A stretch of 64,000 nucleotides of DNA, taken from the NCBI GenBank assembly GCA_019636245.1, contig JAHBXX010000003.1, forward strand, positions 124,001-188,000, written 5' to 3'. This document shows, piece after piece, positions 1-11,187 of the stretch. The stretch's first letter is position 1; each line of letters begins with the position of its first letter. The stretch comes from Planctomycetota bacterium. Lineage in GTDB: Bacteria; Planctomycetota; UBA1135; UBA2386. A program made the position numbers and the translations under genes. The notes below the pieces were generated by a model. That model was given only the letters and a program-made list of their open reading frames with translations, was not told the origin of the DNA and made no database searches.

Positions 1-279
1 CTGCTCGCCAGCGGCCGCGCGGGGGGCGCCAAGGTGCAGGCGACCGTCGACGTGATTCCGCACGCCGACCACTTCCTGGTCCTGGTCTGCCGGGCGCCGG
101 CGGCGGCGTGGGAGGAACTGGCGGACGACTTCGACTTCCTGCGCCGGTCGATCGAACTCGAACCGCAGTCGCTGGCGCCGCGGCTGCAGGGACCGATCGC
201 CGAACGGCAGGCGGCTCCGGCCGCCGGGGCGCCACGCGTTGCCCGGCCGTCGATAGTCCGGGTGCCCAAGGACGGCTGA
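1..279 (+). CDS. C-terminal fragment of an unrecognised protein
   Basis: The frame is open from the first base of the window to a TGA at 277-279, giving at least 92 residues with no visible start, so the gene begins upstream of the window. The visible part has a short alternating beta/helix stretch (residues roughly 12-50) ending in an acidic FDFLRRSIEL helix, then a low-complexity Pro/Ala tail. The first part loosely resembles the last strand and helix of PsbP/DUF1795-like folds, where such a protein ends with a helix covering the sheet, but this is only a resemblance. It converges on the comM-like gene with a 27-base gap. Function not assigned. Confidence 0.5.
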   Translation: MLASGRAGGAKVQATVDVIPHADHFLVLVCRAPAAAWEELADDFDFLRRSIELEPQSLAPRLQGPIAERQAAPAAGAPRVARPSIVRVPKDG

Positions 280-306
280 ACGGGGCCGCGGCGTGGCGGG
301 CGCCGG

Positions 307-1836
307 TCACGGCGGACCGCCGGCGTCCAGACCGCGCAGCGCCGCCGCCTCGAACACGTCGTCGACCGTGAGCGCCTCCCGGTCGTCCAGGTCGGCCAGC
401 GTGCGGCAGAGGCGCAGCAGGCGCACGCGCCCGCGCCCGCTCTGCCGGTGGCGGCGCATCACCTCGTCGAGCGCGTGCAGCACGGGCTCCGACGGCGCGC
501 AGGCGTGCAGCAGCTCCCGGTCGTGCAGCCGCGCGTTCTCGCGCAGCCGACCGGACGGGGCCTGGCGATGCTGCTGCCGCTCCCTGGCGACCAGCACCCG
601 TTCGCGCCAGGCGGCCGTGCCGCCAGCGGCATCCTCGGCGGCGCGCAGTTCGGCGGGCAGCAGACTCGGCACGTCGACGCGCAGGTCGATGCGGTCCAGC
701 AGGGGGCCGGACAACCTCGCGTGGTAGCGGGCGATCGCCGGCGGCGTGCAGGTGCACGGCCGCCAGCGGTCGCCGAGATGGCCGCACGGGCAGGGATTGC
801 GGGCCGCCACCAGCAGGAACTCGGCCGGCATGGTCACCGTCTGCCGGGCCCGGCCGACGGTCACGAGGCCGTCCTCGAGCGGTTGCCGCATGGCCTCCAG
901 GGCATCGCGGCGGAACTCCGGCAGTTCGTCGAGGAACAGCACGCCGCGGTGCGCAAGGGTCACCTCGCCGGGCCTGGCCTCGGCGCCGCCGCCGAGCAGA
1001 CTCGCGGTCGAACTGGTGTGGTGCGGGGCGCGGAACGGGCGGCGGTCGGCCGGCGGCAACGGCAGGCCCGCGGCCGCGTGCACTTGCAGGATCTGCAGCC
1101 GCTCGGCCGCGGCCGGCGGCGGCAGCAGGCCGGGCAGGCGGCGCAGGAGCGCGCTCTTGCCGCTGCCGGGCGGGCCGGTGAACAGCAGGTTGTGGCCGCC
1201 GGCGGCCGCGACGGCGAGCGCCCGCTTGGGAGTGGTGTGGCCGCGCAGGTCGATCAGGTCCGGCACTGCGGCGGCCGGCGGCGCCGGTGTGGGGGCGGGT
1301 GGCGGCAGGTCGCGCCGGCCGGCGAGCCAGAACACCGCATCGGCAAGCGTCGCGGCGCCGTGCAGGGGCAGCCCATCGACGACCGTGCAGGCTGCGGCGT
1401 CGTCGGGACTGCAGAGCATGGCGCTGGCGCCCTCCCGCCGGGCCGCCAGCGCCACGCTGACGGCGCCGCGGGCCGGCAGGATCTGGCCGCGCAGGCCGAT
1501 CTCGCCGAAGGCGAACAGGCGCGCGGCCCGCTCCGGCGCGAACAGGCCGGCCGCGCCGGCGAGCGCCAGCGCCAGGGGCAGGTCGAAGCCGCTGCCCTGC
1601 TTGCGCAGCGCCGCCGGCGCGAAGTTCACCGTGGTCACGCCGCGCGGTTGCGGCAGGCCGAGGGCGAAGAAGGCCTGCAGCACGCGGTGGTAGGCCTCGC
1701 GCACGCAGGCATCGACGAGCCCGAGCAAGCGCGGCGTGCCGTCGCCCGCATGGCGCGCGGTCGCTTCGACCTGCACGGGCACCGCGTCGATGCCGAGGAC
1801 CATGCCGCAGCCGACCGTGATGGTGGGGGAGCGCAC
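307..1836 (-). CDS. comM: ComM/YifB-family Mg-chelatase-like AAA+ ATPase
   Basis: The 509-residue protein has the full family layout. An N-terminal ChlI-like domain begins near residue 13 (LGIDAVPVQVEA). The AAA+ module follows, with Walker A GPPGSGKS at 221-228, the family signature RPFRAPHHTSS near 266, Walker B VLFLDE near 299-304, and a cysteine cluster (NPCPCG...CTC) in the AAA core. A C-terminal helical domain closes the protein. ComM is a hexameric helicase that extends branch migration during natural transformation and recombination; in organisms not shown to be competent its role is less clear. The chosen start is GTG at 1836; ATG at 1803 would cut into the conserved N-terminal strand. 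Length matches the family (about 500). Confidence 0.9.
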   Translation of the reverse strand: MRSPTITVGCGMVLGIDAVPVQVEATARHAGDGTPRLLGLVDACVREAYHRVLQAFFALGLPQPRGVTTVNFAPAALRKQGSGFDLPLALALAGAAGLFAPERAARLFAFGEIGLRGQILPARGAVSVALAARREGASAMLCSPDDAAACTVVDGLPLHGAATLADAVFWLAGRRDLPPPAPTPAPPAAAVPDLIDLRGHTTPKRALAVAAAGGHNLLFTGPPGSGKSALLRRLPGLLPPPAAAERLQILQVHAAAGLPLPPADRRPFRAPHHTSSTASLLGGGAEARPGEVTLAHRGVLFLDELPEFRRDALEAMRQPLEDGLVTVGRARQTVTMPAEFLLVAARNPCPCGHLGDRWRPCTCTPPAIARYHARLSGPLLDRIDLRVDVPSLLPAELRAAEDAAGGTAAWRERVLVARERQQHRQAPSGRLRENARLHDRELLHACAPSEPVLHALDEVMRRHRQSGRGRVRLLRLCRTLADLDDREALTVDDVFEAAALRGLDAGGPP

Positions 1837-2045
1837 GCCGCAGGGTGGCGGGTGCGCCTTCGCCGGTGGCAGGAATCCGGTCGCTCAGGCCGAGGGGCGC
1901 AGCGGTTCGGCCGCCAGGAGTGCATGCGCTGGAGCTGCCGCGCGAGCGCGGCGACCCGGGCCGCCAGACGCTGCCTCGGCAAGGGACAGACGGGCGCGGA
2001 CGGCGCCGCCGGTTGCAGGGGCCGCCGCCCGGGCACCGGAGGATG

Positions 2046-3617
2046 TCACCAGTCGAGCGCCGCCGCGGTCGCCGCCCGGGCGGCGATCTCGGCCGCCAGG
2101 CGCCGGGCGTCGCCGAGCGTCAGGTCGGGCAGCCGGGTCGGCGAGCCGCCCATCACGTAGACGGTCAGGTCGGCGAGACCCAGCAGCTGCGCGAACGGTC
2201 CCTGCCGCACCACGACCGCTTGCACCTTCGCCGTCGGCAGGTAGGCCAGGTGGCGGCCGACGATGCCGTGCCGCAGGGCCAGGAACGGCCCCCCGAGCGC
2301 GAAGCCCAGGTTGTGCCAGGCCAGCAGACCGAGCAGCGCCCACAGCGGCACCAGCAGGGCGCCGACCAGCGCCCACGCGCCCCACGCCGCGGCGGTCGCC
2401 GACCCGGCCAGGGCCGCGAGCACGACCCCCTGCAGCGCCATGCGGGCGATCAGGCGCCGCGAACCGCGCTGCCAGCCGAAGCTCTCGCGCTCGATGCCGG
2501 GCAGCAGGGCGGGCAGCAACGCGTCCGCCTGCGGCAGCCTGGTCAGCGGCACGACGACGTCCCAGCCGCCGCTGGTGTCTTCGCCCTGCTGGCGGCTGCC
2601 GCCGGCGGAATCGGCCTTGACGACGGCGAAGCCGAGCAGGCGCCGCAGCCAAGGCTGCTCGACGGTGACGCGCTGGATGCGGGCCCGCGGCAGCGTCTTC
2701 TGGCGCGTGGTCAGCAGTCCGTAGCGACGCTGCAGCACGTCGCCGCGCAGCACCAGCACGAAGCCGTGGAACTGGACCAGGTTGCCGATGGTCGACGTGA
2801 CCACGCCGAACGCCATCACCAGCAGCACGACGCCGACCAGCAGCGCGATGGCGACCGCGGGCGGGAACTGGCCCAGCCAGCGTTCGGCGCCGTCGACGAC
2901 GCCGGCCAGCCGCGCCGCGAGGCCGATCTGGTCGAGCAGTTCGATGGCGGCGAAACCGGTGAGCACGAAGCCGCCCAGGCGCAGGTCGGTCAGGCCGCGC
3001 AGCAGGAGTTCGCCGTAGCTGCTGGCGTGCACGAGCCACTCCGGTTCCGGCGGCGGTGCGACGGTGCCGGCCACGTCGTTCGCGGCGGTGGCCGCGCCCG
3101 CCCCCTCGAGCCGGTCGCTGCGGGCGGCGAGCAGCACCTCGCGCAGGTGGTCGGCATCCGCCCGTGACAGCGCGTCGAGGCGGGCTTCGACGCCGCGGCC
3201 GGACGCGGTCTCGACCAGCACGACGGTGAGGCCGAGCGCGCGACGCAGCAGGGTCGACTCGAAGCCCAGGTCCTGGATGCGATCGAGCGGGATGCGCCGT
3301 TCCTGCCGCTCGAGGATGCCCTCGCGCACGCGCAGTTCGTCGGTCGTCAGCGTGTACTCGAGCGTCAGGTAGCGGGCGACCGCGGTGCCGAGCTGGACCA
3401 GGAAGAGCACCATCGCCAGGACCAGGAACCAGGGTTCGAAGACCACGCCGAACAGGACCAGGAACGCCGTCTGCCGCAGCGCATCCAGCAGCCGCAGCAG
3501 CAGGATCGCCGGATGCAGGTGGCCCTGCGCCAGCACCGCGTCGGGGCGGCGGGGCGTGGCGTCCCCGGCGGTCGCCGGAAGGGCGTCGCCGGGCGCCTGC
3601 TCAGGGGCGTCGGTCAC
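2046..3617 (-). CDS. YdbT-like membrane protein with bacterial PH (bPH_2) domains
   Basis: This 523-residue protein has paired hydrophobic helices (for example near residues 35-75), each pair followed by a soluble module of the DUF304/bPH_2 type. The recurring pattern is Y-T-L-T..E-L-R-x-R-x-G-I-L then R-R-x-I-P-L-D-R-I-Q-D, and the array appears three times, as in Bacillus YdbT. In Bacillus the YdbS-YdbT pair protects against some antimicrobial peptides; here that is only an analogy. The start is GTG at 3615-3617, inside the end of the upstream YdbS-like gene (17-base overlap), which implies translational coupling. Any longer start would only read through the neighbour's other frame. Confidence 0.82.
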   Translation of the reverse strand: MTDAPEQAPGDALPATAGDATPRRPDAVLAQGHLHPAILLLRLLDALRQTAFLVLFGVVFEPWFLVLAMVLFLVQLGTAVARYLTLEYTLTTDELRVREGILERQERRIPLDRIQDLGFESTLLRRALGLTVVLVETASGRGVEARLDALSRADADHLREVLLAARSDRLEGAGAATAANDVAGTVAPPPEPEWLVHASSYGELLLRGLTDLRLGGFVLTGFAAIELLDQIGLAARLAGVVDGAERWLGQFPPAVAIALLVGVVLLVMAFGVVTSTIGNLVQFHGFVLVLRGDVLQRRYGLLTTRQKTLPRARIQRVTVEQPWLRRLLGFAVVKADSAGGSRQQGEDTSGGWDVVVPLTRLPQADALLPALLPGIERESFGWQRGSRRLIARMALQGVVLAALAGSATAAAWGAWALVGALLVPLWALLGLLAWHNLGFALGGPFLALRHGIVGRHLAYLPTAKVQAVVVRQGPFAQLLGLADLTVYVMGGSPTRLPDLTLGDARRLAAEIAARAATAAALDW

Positions 3618-4101
3618 CGCGCGCCTCGACGATGTGGTCGCGCAGTTCCTGCGCCTGCGCGAGGGCGAGGCCCGGCACGCGGAAGGCCGAGCCTTCGTTG
3701 CCGGCCGTGAACACCACCAGGGTGGCGAGCCCGAACAACCGTTCGAGCGGGCCGCGCACGAGATCGACGTGCTGCATGCGGCGCACGGGCACGGCGCGTT
3801 CCTCGACGAACAGGATGCCGTAGCGCAGCAGCAGCAGGTCGCCGAGGAAGCCGAAGCGCCAGCGCGCATAGGCCAGCGGCGGCGTCAGCACGGCCAGGGC
3901 GACCAGGCCGAGGCAGGCGCCGAGCAGCACGTGCTCCCAGGCGTCCGACCAGCCGTCCCAGTACTTCGCCAGCAGCGGGCGGCCGAGGTACCAGGCGAGG
4001 CCGGAGAGCAGCAGCGCGCTGAACCCGTCGGCGACGAGCCAGTAGGGCACGACGCGGCGCTGCAGGCGCTCCGTCGGTCGTGGGGTCGCAGCGGGTTCCA
4101 T
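3601..4101 (-). CDS. YdbS-like PH-domain membrane protein
   Basis: The 166-residue protein carries two close transmembrane segments (about residues 25-80) followed by one bPH_2 (DUF304) module. It contains the characteristic [22 protein letters not shown] motif, in which a strand turn leads into the R-M-Q-H-V-D signature, and then [16 protein letters not shown]. It is the one-domain partner of the three-domain YdbT-like protein encoded directly downstream with a 17-base overlap; this order (ydbS then ydbT) is widespread. The ATG at 4099-4101 is chosen because it places a short polar leader before the first membrane segment. The gene is divergent from the MBL-fold hydrolase, leaving 175 bases for promoters. 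Confidence 0.85.
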   Translation of the reverse strand: MEPAATPRPTERLQRRVVPYWLVADGFSALLLSGLAWYLGRPLLAKYWDGWSDAWEHVLLGACLGLVALAVLTPPLAYARWRFGFLGDLLLLRYGILFVEERAVPVRRMQHVDLVRGPLERLFGLATLVVFTAGNEGSAFRVPGLALAQAQELRDHIVEARGDRRP

Positions 4102-4276
4102 GACGGCGAGCGTGCCCGACGCGGAGCGGGCATGCAATGGCGGGGGCGCGGGGCGTAGAGTGACGGACCGTGAGGAACGCAACCCGCTGTCCGCTCGACC
4201 GCCCGGCGGTCGCGTCTCCCTCCTCGCGGGCCGGCATGCCGCGCGATCCACGGGCCGTCCCGGGCGCGACAAGGCG

Positions 4277-5143
4277 ATGAGCGCGCGGCTCTGGTCGGTG
4301 CTCGGCAACGCGCAGAAGCTCGACGGCGGCGCCATGTTCGGCAATGCCCCCAAGGCGCTGTGGAGCCGCTGGGCGCGGCCCGACGAGCAGAACCGCATCG
4401 ACCTCGCCTGCCGATGCCTGCTGCTGCGCGAGGGGGACCGGACGATCCTGTTCGAGGCCGGCATCGGCGCGTTCTTCGCGCCCGAACTGCGGCGCCGCTT
4501 CGGCGTGCAGGAGGACCGGCACGTGTTGCTCGACAACCTGGCGTCGATCGGCGTCCGGCCCGAGGACGTCGACACCGTGGTGCTGTCGCACCTGCACTTC
4601 GACCACGCGGGCGGGGTGCTGGCGCCGTTCTGCGCCGGGGCGCCGCTGGCCCTGGCGTTCCCGCGGGCCGCCTACGTGGTCGGCGAGCAGGCCTGGCAGC
4701 GAGCGCTGGAGCCCCACCCGCGCGACCGTGCCAGCTTCGTGCCGGAACTGCCCGGGCTGCTGGCGGCCACCGGCCGCGTCGAACGGGTGCAAGGCGAGCG
4801 CAGCGAGGCGCTCGGCGACCGCGTGCGCTTCCATCGCAGCGAGGGCCACACGCCCGGCATGCTGCTGGCCGAACTGCAGACGGCGCGTGGGCCGCTGCTG
4901 TTCGCCGCCGACCTGATTCCGGGGATGCCGTGGGTGCGCCGGGCGATCACGATGGGCTACGACCGCTGTCCGGAGCGCCTCGTCGACGAGAAGACGTCGC
5001 TGTTGGCGGCGCTGCAGGCGCGCGGCGGCCGGCTGTTCTTCACCCACGATCCCGAAGTCGCGGCCTGCGGCCTCGGGCTCGACGACGCGGGGCAGGTCGT
5101 CGCCGAGTCGCCGGTGGCGGAACTGGTGGGCGAGCCGGCCTGA
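4277..5143 (+). CDS. MBL-fold metallo-hydrolase
   Basis: A 288-residue metallo-beta-lactamase-fold enzyme. The metal-binding signature [10 protein letters not shown] runs from residue 104, and further ligands are plausible at H-x-P-G near 195 (SEGHTPGM), the Asp of the AADLIPG segment, and the late H-D-P. The ordering fits the lactonase/glyoxalase II-like branch in which two zinc or iron ions activate water. The substrate cannot be told from sequence. I take the ATG at 4277 ([11 protein letters not shown]) because it starts just before the first conserved strand; upstream residues in this frame are Arg/Gly-rich and look non-coding. No signal peptide is present, so it is probably cytoplasmic. 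Confidence 0.85.
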   Translation: MSARLWSVLGNAQKLDGGAMFGNAPKALWSRWARPDEQNRIDLACRCLLLREGDRTILFEAGIGAFFAPELRRRFGVQEDRHVLLDNLASIGVRPEDVDTVVLSHLHFDHAGGVLAPFCAGAPLALAFPRAAYVVGEQAWQRALEPHPRDRASFVPELPGLLAATGRVERVQGERSEALGDRVRFHRSEGHTPGMLLAELQTARGPLLFAADLIPGMPWVRRAITMGYDRCPERLVDEKTSLLAALQARGGRLFFTHDPEVAACGLGLDDAGQVVAESPVAELVGEPA

Positions 5144-5303
5144 GCGCCGGGCCCGACGGTCTTCGCCCTTGGCCGGAACGCGACCGTGCCCTAGGGTGGG
5201 CGCTCCCGCTCCTCCGCGTGATCCTGTGCACGCCCCGGAGCCCTCCCTTCCGATCGTCGCTGCCCGGCGAGCCCGGGCGCGAGAACCAGCCAGGATCCCG
5301 AAC

Positions 5304-6710
<1,407 letters not shown>

Positions 6711-6807
6711 GCTGGCCCGGACGGCCGCGGCGGGGCACGCCGGCGCCGGGCCGCTGCGGGTCCTGGCCTGGAGGGCCCCCGCTCCCTATCCTGCTCGCCC
6801 CCCTGTC

Positions 6808-8139
6808 GTGTCCCTTCCCCGCGTCACCATCGTCGGTCGACCCAACGTCGGCAAGTCGAGCCTCTTCAACCGGCTCGTCGGCCGGCGCATGTCGATCGTC
6901 GAGCCGACCGCCGGCGTCACCCGCGACCGCGTCAGCGCCGCCGTGCGGCACGGCGAACGCAGCTTCGAGCTGGTCGACACCGGCGGCCTCGGGCTGGTCG
7001 ACGAGGCGCTGCTGAAGGACCACGTCGAGGCGCAGATCCAGGTGGCCCTGGAGACCGCCGACCTGGTGCTGTTCGTCGTCGACGGCAAGGAGGGTCGGGT
7101 GCCGGGCGACGACCTGGTGGCGCGGCGGTTGCGCACGCTGGCGAAGCCGGTGCTGCTCGTCGCCAACAAGGTCGAGTCGTTCCACGACGAGATCGGCGTC
7201 GCCGAATGGTCGCGCCTTGGCTTCGGCGAGCCGATCGCGACCAGCGCCAAGGAGGGCTTCGGCCGCAGCGAGCTGCTCGACCGCATCGTCGCCGCGCTGC
7301 CGCCGAAGGACGCGGCCGAGGACGCGACCGAAGGCGACGTGCTGCGCTTCGCGATCGTCGGCAAACGCAACTCCGGCAAGTCGACCCTGATCAACCAGCT
7401 GGTCGGCGAGGAGCGCGTCATCGTCTCCGAGCTGCCCGGCACGACGCGCGACGCCGTCGACGTGGAGTTCGACATCGACGGCCGCAAGCTGCTGGCGATC
7501 GACACCGCCGGCGTGCGGCGCAAGAAGAGCCTCGAGCACGCGATCGAGCTGTTCGCCCACACCCGCAGCAACGAGAGCATCCGGCGCGCCCACGTGTGCG
7601 TGCACATGTTCGACGTGCGCGAGCCGATCAGCCAGGTCGACAAGTCGCTGGCCGCCTACTGCGTGGAGCACCACAAGCCGGTGGTCCTGGTGGGCAACAA
7701 GATCGACCTGGCGCCGGAGCTCGACCTGCAGAAGTGGGACGCCTACATCAAGCAGCAGCTGCCGGGGCTGGACCACGCGCCGGTCGCGTTCCTGTCCGCC
7801 CGCGAGGGCACCAACGTGCGGGACACGATCGACCTGCTGTTCGAGCTGCGGGCGCAGACCCAGGTGCAGATGCCGACGCCCCGGCTCAACGAGGTGCTGC
7901 AGGCGGCGCGCGATCGCCTGATGCCGTCCAGCGGCGGCCACTATCCGAAGATGTTCTACGGCACCCAGATCGGCACCGAGCCGCTGTCGGTGCTGGTGTT
8001 CGTCAACGAGCCGCGCCTGTTCCGCGGCCAGTACGAGCGCTACCTCGCGCAGGTGCTGCGCGATGCGTTCGGCTGTCCCGAGGTGCCGATCCGGCTGGTG
8101 TTCCGGCGCCGCGAGAAGGTCGTGCTCGGCGAACGCTGA
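6808..8139 (+). CDS. der: Ribosome biogenesis GTPase Der (EngA)
   Basis: A 443-residue tandem GTPase with a KH-like tail, the architecture of Der. The first G domain has GRPNVGKS at 10-17, a DTGG switch II near 57 and NKVE near 117. The second has GKRNSGKS at 185-192, DTAG and NKID. The C-terminal KH-like domain starts around residue 350 and includes the conserved region after SSGGHYPK. Der acts late in 50S subunit assembly and is essential in most bacteria. Translation starts at a GTG (6808), two codons before the first conserved strand; no earlier start is plausible. It converges with trkH, with 10 bases between stop codons. Confidence 0.96.
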   Translation: MSLPRVTIVGRPNVGKSSLFNRLVGRRMSIVEPTAGVTRDRVSAAVRHGERSFELVDTGGLGLVDEALLKDHVEAQIQVALETADLVLFVVDGKEGRVPGDDLVARRLRTLAKPVLLVANKVESFHDEIGVAEWSRLGFGEPIATSAKEGFGRSELLDRIVAALPPKDAAEDATEGDVLRFAIVGKRNSGKSTLINQLVGEERVIVSELPGTTRDAVDVEFDIDGRKLLAIDTAGVRRKKSLEHAIELFAHTRSNESIRRAHVCVHMFDVREPISQVDKSLAAYCVEHHKPVVLVGNKIDLAPELDLQKWDAYIKQQLPGLDHAPVAFLSAREGTNVRDTIDLLFELRAQTQVQMPTPRLNEVLQAARDRLMPSSGGHYPKMFYGTQIGTEPLSVLVFVNEPRLFRGQYERYLAQVLRDAFGCPEVPIRLVFRRREKVVLGER

Positions 8140-8149
8140 CGCCCCTCGC

Positions 8150-9703
8150 TCAGCGGCGCCAGAGGCTCGGCGCGAACAGCGCCAGCACCGTCAGCAGTTC
8201 GAGGCGGCCGAGCACCATCTGCAGCGCCAGGACCAGCTTCGTCCACGGCCTCAGGTCGCCGAAGCCACCCAGGGGGCCGATGTTGGGCGTGCCGGCCCAG
8301 GTCGCGGCGGCGGCGCCGTGCTGCAGGGCGTTGGCTGCCGACGCCGGCTCGACGAGCGTCAGCGCCGGACCGGTGCTGCCCTGCATGCTGGCGCTGGTGG
8401 CCAGCGCGGCGACGAAGTTGAGGCGGTCGTCGCAGGCGACGACCATGGCGCCGAGCACGACGCAGACGAGCCACAGCAGCACGACCGTCAGGATCGACGA
8501 GATCACCGTCGCCGGCAGCACCTCGCCGTCGAGTTTCAGCCGTTCGACGCTCTTCGGCCGCACGAAGTGGCGGACGGTGTAGGCGATCAGCTTCAGCGTG
8601 ACGAGCAGGCGGACCTGCTTCATGCCGCCCGCCGTCGAGCCGCTGCAGCCGCCGACGAACATGGCGCAGAACAGCACCAGCAAGGCCAACGTCGGCCACG
8701 CCTGGAAATCGGCGGTGGCGTAGCCGGTCGAGGTGAGCACGCTGACGCCGTTGAAGCTGGCCAGCCGCAGCGCGGTCGGCAGCGGCGTGCCCTGGCCGAG
8801 CAGCACCAGGCACACCGTTGCGACGACGGCGCCGGTCAGCAGGGCGTAGAGCCGGAACTCCCCGCTGCGGATCAGGATCAACGGGCAGCGCCAGCCGGCG
8901 CGCCAGTTGGTCGCGATGACCGCGAAGCTGGCGCCGCCGAGGAACATGAACACCGTCAGCACGATCTCGCCGCCGAGGCTGCCGAACTCGGCGATCGAGC
9001 CGCGGGTCGAGTAGCCGCCGGTCGAAACCGCCGTGAAGGCATGGCAAACCGCGTCGAACCAGCCGAAGCCGCCGGCCGCGACCAGCAGCAGGGCGCAGAG
9101 GGTCGTCAACACGAAGTAGAGAGAGGCGACGAGGCGGGCCTTCTCGATCGCGCGCGGCTGGAAGGAGTCGGTGCCGACGCCGGCGGACTCGGACGACAGC
9201 AGGTTGCGGCCGGTCACTCCCATGGCCGGCAGCAACGCCACGAACACCAGCACGATGCCGATGCCGCCGATCCACTGCGTCAAGGCGCGCCACAGCAGCA
9301 GGCTGCGCGGGGTGTCGGCCAGCGACGGGTTCGCGCCGCTGCCCAGCACCGTGCCGCCGCAGGTCGTGAGCCCGCTGATGGCCTCGAACACCGCATCGAT
9401 CGGGTGACGCAGCAGGCCCGACCAGAGGAACGGGATGGCCGCCAGGAAGCCGGCGAGGAACCACGACAGCCCGGCCACGGCGATCGCTTCCTTGCGGAAC
9501 ATCTCGCCGCTGCGGCGGCGGCCGGCGAGCCAAAGCAGCGAGGCGACGGTGACCCCGACGACCATGCTGGCGACGAAGCCGGTGACCGGCGACAGGACCG
9601 GGTGGTCGGCCTCGGTCAGCGCGAACACCAGCGGCGGCACCTGGGCGAGGGTCAGCAGGCCGGCGAAGCGGGCCAACAACCGCGCGACCTGGGCGAGGTT
9701 CAT
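8150..9703 (-). CDS. trkH: TrkH/KtrB-family potassium transporter membrane subunit
   Basis: A 517-residue integral membrane protein with four repeated membrane-pore-membrane units. The selectivity-filter loops are visible as LTTCGGT (about residue 115), VSTGGYS (about 230), STGYAT (about 335) and a degenerate fourth, GPLGGFG (about 480), matching TrkH/KtrB. The internal signature FVGGCSGSTAGGMK near 360 is the conserved gating region. TrkH conducts K+ (and Na+) inward and normally works with a cytoplasmic nucleotide-binding ring, TrkA or KtrA; no such gene lies in this window. ATG at 9703 begins the first helix. The gene follows rtcB on the minus strand with a 48-base gap. Confidence 0.93.
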   Translation of the reverse strand: MNLAQVARLLARFAGLLTLAQVPPLVFALTEADHPVLSPVTGFVASMVVGVTVASLLWLAGRRRSGEMFRKEAIAVAGLSWFLAGFLAAIPFLWSGLLRHPIDAVFEAISGLTTCGGTVLGSGANPSLADTPRSLLLWRALTQWIGGIGIVLVFVALLPAMGVTGRNLLSSESAGVGTDSFQPRAIEKARLVASLYFVLTTLCALLLVAAGGFGWFDAVCHAFTAVSTGGYSTRGSIAEFGSLGGEIVLTVFMFLGGASFAVIATNWRAGWRCPLILIRSGEFRLYALLTGAVVATVCLVLLGQGTPLPTALRLASFNGVSVLTSTGYATADFQAWPTLALLVLFCAMFVGGCSGSTAGGMKQVRLLVTLKLIAYTVRHFVRPKSVERLKLDGEVLPATVISSILTVVLLWLVCVVLGAMVVACDDRLNFVAALATSASMQGSTGPALTLVEPASAANALQHGAAAATWAGTPNIGPLGGFGDLRPWTKLVLALQMVLGRLELLTVLALFAPSLWRR

Positions 9704-9751
9704 CGGCGGCGGTTATCGCGCACGGCGTGGGAGCGCACAACAACGGCCCGG

Positions 9752-11179
9752 TCAACCCTTGACGCAGACCATCGGCTCGAGCTCCGCCACGCGTGCCGCC
9801 AGGCCCGCATGCTCGGCGGCCTTCGCCACGGCGCCGACGTCCTTGTAGGCGTCCGGCGCTTCTTCGGCGACGCCGCGCATCGACGGGCTCCGGATCAGGA
9901 TGCCGCGGGACGCGAGTTCGGCGACCACGGCTTCGCCGCGCCAGCGCCGCAGCGCTTCGTTCCGGCTCATCGCTCGGCCGGCACCATGGCAGGCCGAGGC
10001 GAACGACGCCGCCTCGCCGGTCTCGACGCCGCGCAACACGAACGACCGCGTGCCCATCGAGCCGCCGATCAGGACCGGCTGGCCCACCGGCTGCAGCGCT
10101 TCCGGCAGCTGCGGGTGGCCGGGACCGAACGCCCGCGTCGCCCCCTTCCGGTGCACGAACAGCACCTGCTGCCGGCCGTCGACGACGTGCGTCTCCTCCT
10201 TGCAGGTGTTGTGCGAGACGTCGTAGAGCAGGTCGAGCTGCGCGGCGGGCCACAGCGAGCGGAACACCTTGCGGGTCAGGTGGGTCAGGACCTGGCGGTT
10301 GGCGAGCGCGCAGTTGGTCGCCGCGCGCATCGCGCCCAGGTAGCGCTGGCCGAGCGCCGAGCGGATCGGCGCGCAGGCCAGCTCGCGGTCGGGCAGCCGG
10401 AGGCCGTGCGACTTCGCGGCCACCACCATCTCGCGCAGGTACTCCGTGCCGATCTGGTGGCCGAGCCCGCGCGAGCCGCAGTGGATCGAGACGACGACCT
10501 CGTCCGCCGCGAGGCCGAACGCGAGCGCCGCCACCGGGTCCAGCAGCCGCGCGACGCGCTGCACCTCGAGGTAGTGGTTGCCCGAACCGAGCGTGCCGAG
10601 CTCGTCGCGCATGCGCCGCTTGGCGAGGGCGGAGACGCAGTCCGGCCGCGCGCCCGCCATGCAGCCGCGTTCCTCGATGCGGTCGAGGTCGGCCGCGGTG
10701 CCGTGGCCCTCGGCGACGGCCCACGCCGCGCCGCCGGCCAGCATCGCGTCCATCGCCGCGGGATCCAGGCGCAGGGCGCCTTCGCTGCCGACGCCGGCGG
10801 GGATCGACACGTACAGTCGGGACGCGAGCTCCGCCTGCACGCGCCGCACGTCGGCCGATCGCAGTCCGGTGCGCAGGAGGCGTACGCCGCAGGAGATGTC
10901 GAAGCCGACGCCGCCTGCGGACACGACGCCGGTCGTCGGCTCGAACGCGGCGACGCCGCCGATCGGGAAGCCGTAGCCCCAGTGCGCGTCCGGCATCGTG
11001 TAGGCGGCGCGCACGATTCCCGGCAGCGACGCGACGTTCCGGGTCTGCTCGACGACCTTGTCGTCCATCGTCCCGATCAGCGCTTCGGTCGCGTAGAGGA
11101 TGCCCGGCACGTGCATCGCACCGGTGCGCGGCAGCTCCCAGACACAGTCGGCACGCCGGATCAGAACGGAGAGGTCCAT
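9752..11179 (-). CDS. rtcB: RtcB RNA ligase (GTP-dependent, 3'-phosphate)
   Basis: This 475-residue enzyme joins RNA 3'-phosphate or 2',3'-cyclic phosphate ends to 5'-OH ends using GTP and Mn2+. Metal ligands are recognisable: Asp94 and Cys97 in the FDISCGVR motif, H-C-G-S-R-G-L-G-H in the middle, and the H-x-x-x-H type region around NHYLEV. The CHGAGR motif near the C-terminus carries the histidine that is guanylylated. ATG at 11179 gives the standard N-terminus; longer versions read into the archease gene. It lies 8 bases downstream of the archease gene, an operon pairing that fits their known joint action. Confidence 0.95.
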   Translation of the reverse strand: MDLSVLIRRADCVWELPRTGAMHVPGILYATEALIGTMDDKVVEQTRNVASLPGIVRAAYTMPDAHWGYGFPIGGVAAFEPTTGVVSAGGVGFDISCGVRLLRTGLRSADVRRVQAELASRLYVSIPAGVGSEGALRLDPAAMDAMLAGGAAWAVAEGHGTAADLDRIEERGCMAGARPDCVSALAKRRMRDELGTLGSGNHYLEVQRVARLLDPVAALAFGLAADEVVVSIHCGSRGLGHQIGTEYLREMVVAAKSHGLRLPDRELACAPIRSALGQRYLGAMRAATNCALANRQVLTHLTRKVFRSLWPAAQLDLLYDVSHNTCKEETHVVDGRQQVLFVHRKGATRAFGPGHPQLPEALQPVGQPVLIGGSMGTRSFVLRGVETGEAASFASACHGAGRAMSRNEALRRWRGEAVVAELASRGILIRSPSMRGVAEEAPDAYKDVGAVAKAAEHAGLAARVAELEPMVCVKG

Positions 11180-11187
11180 GGCCAGGC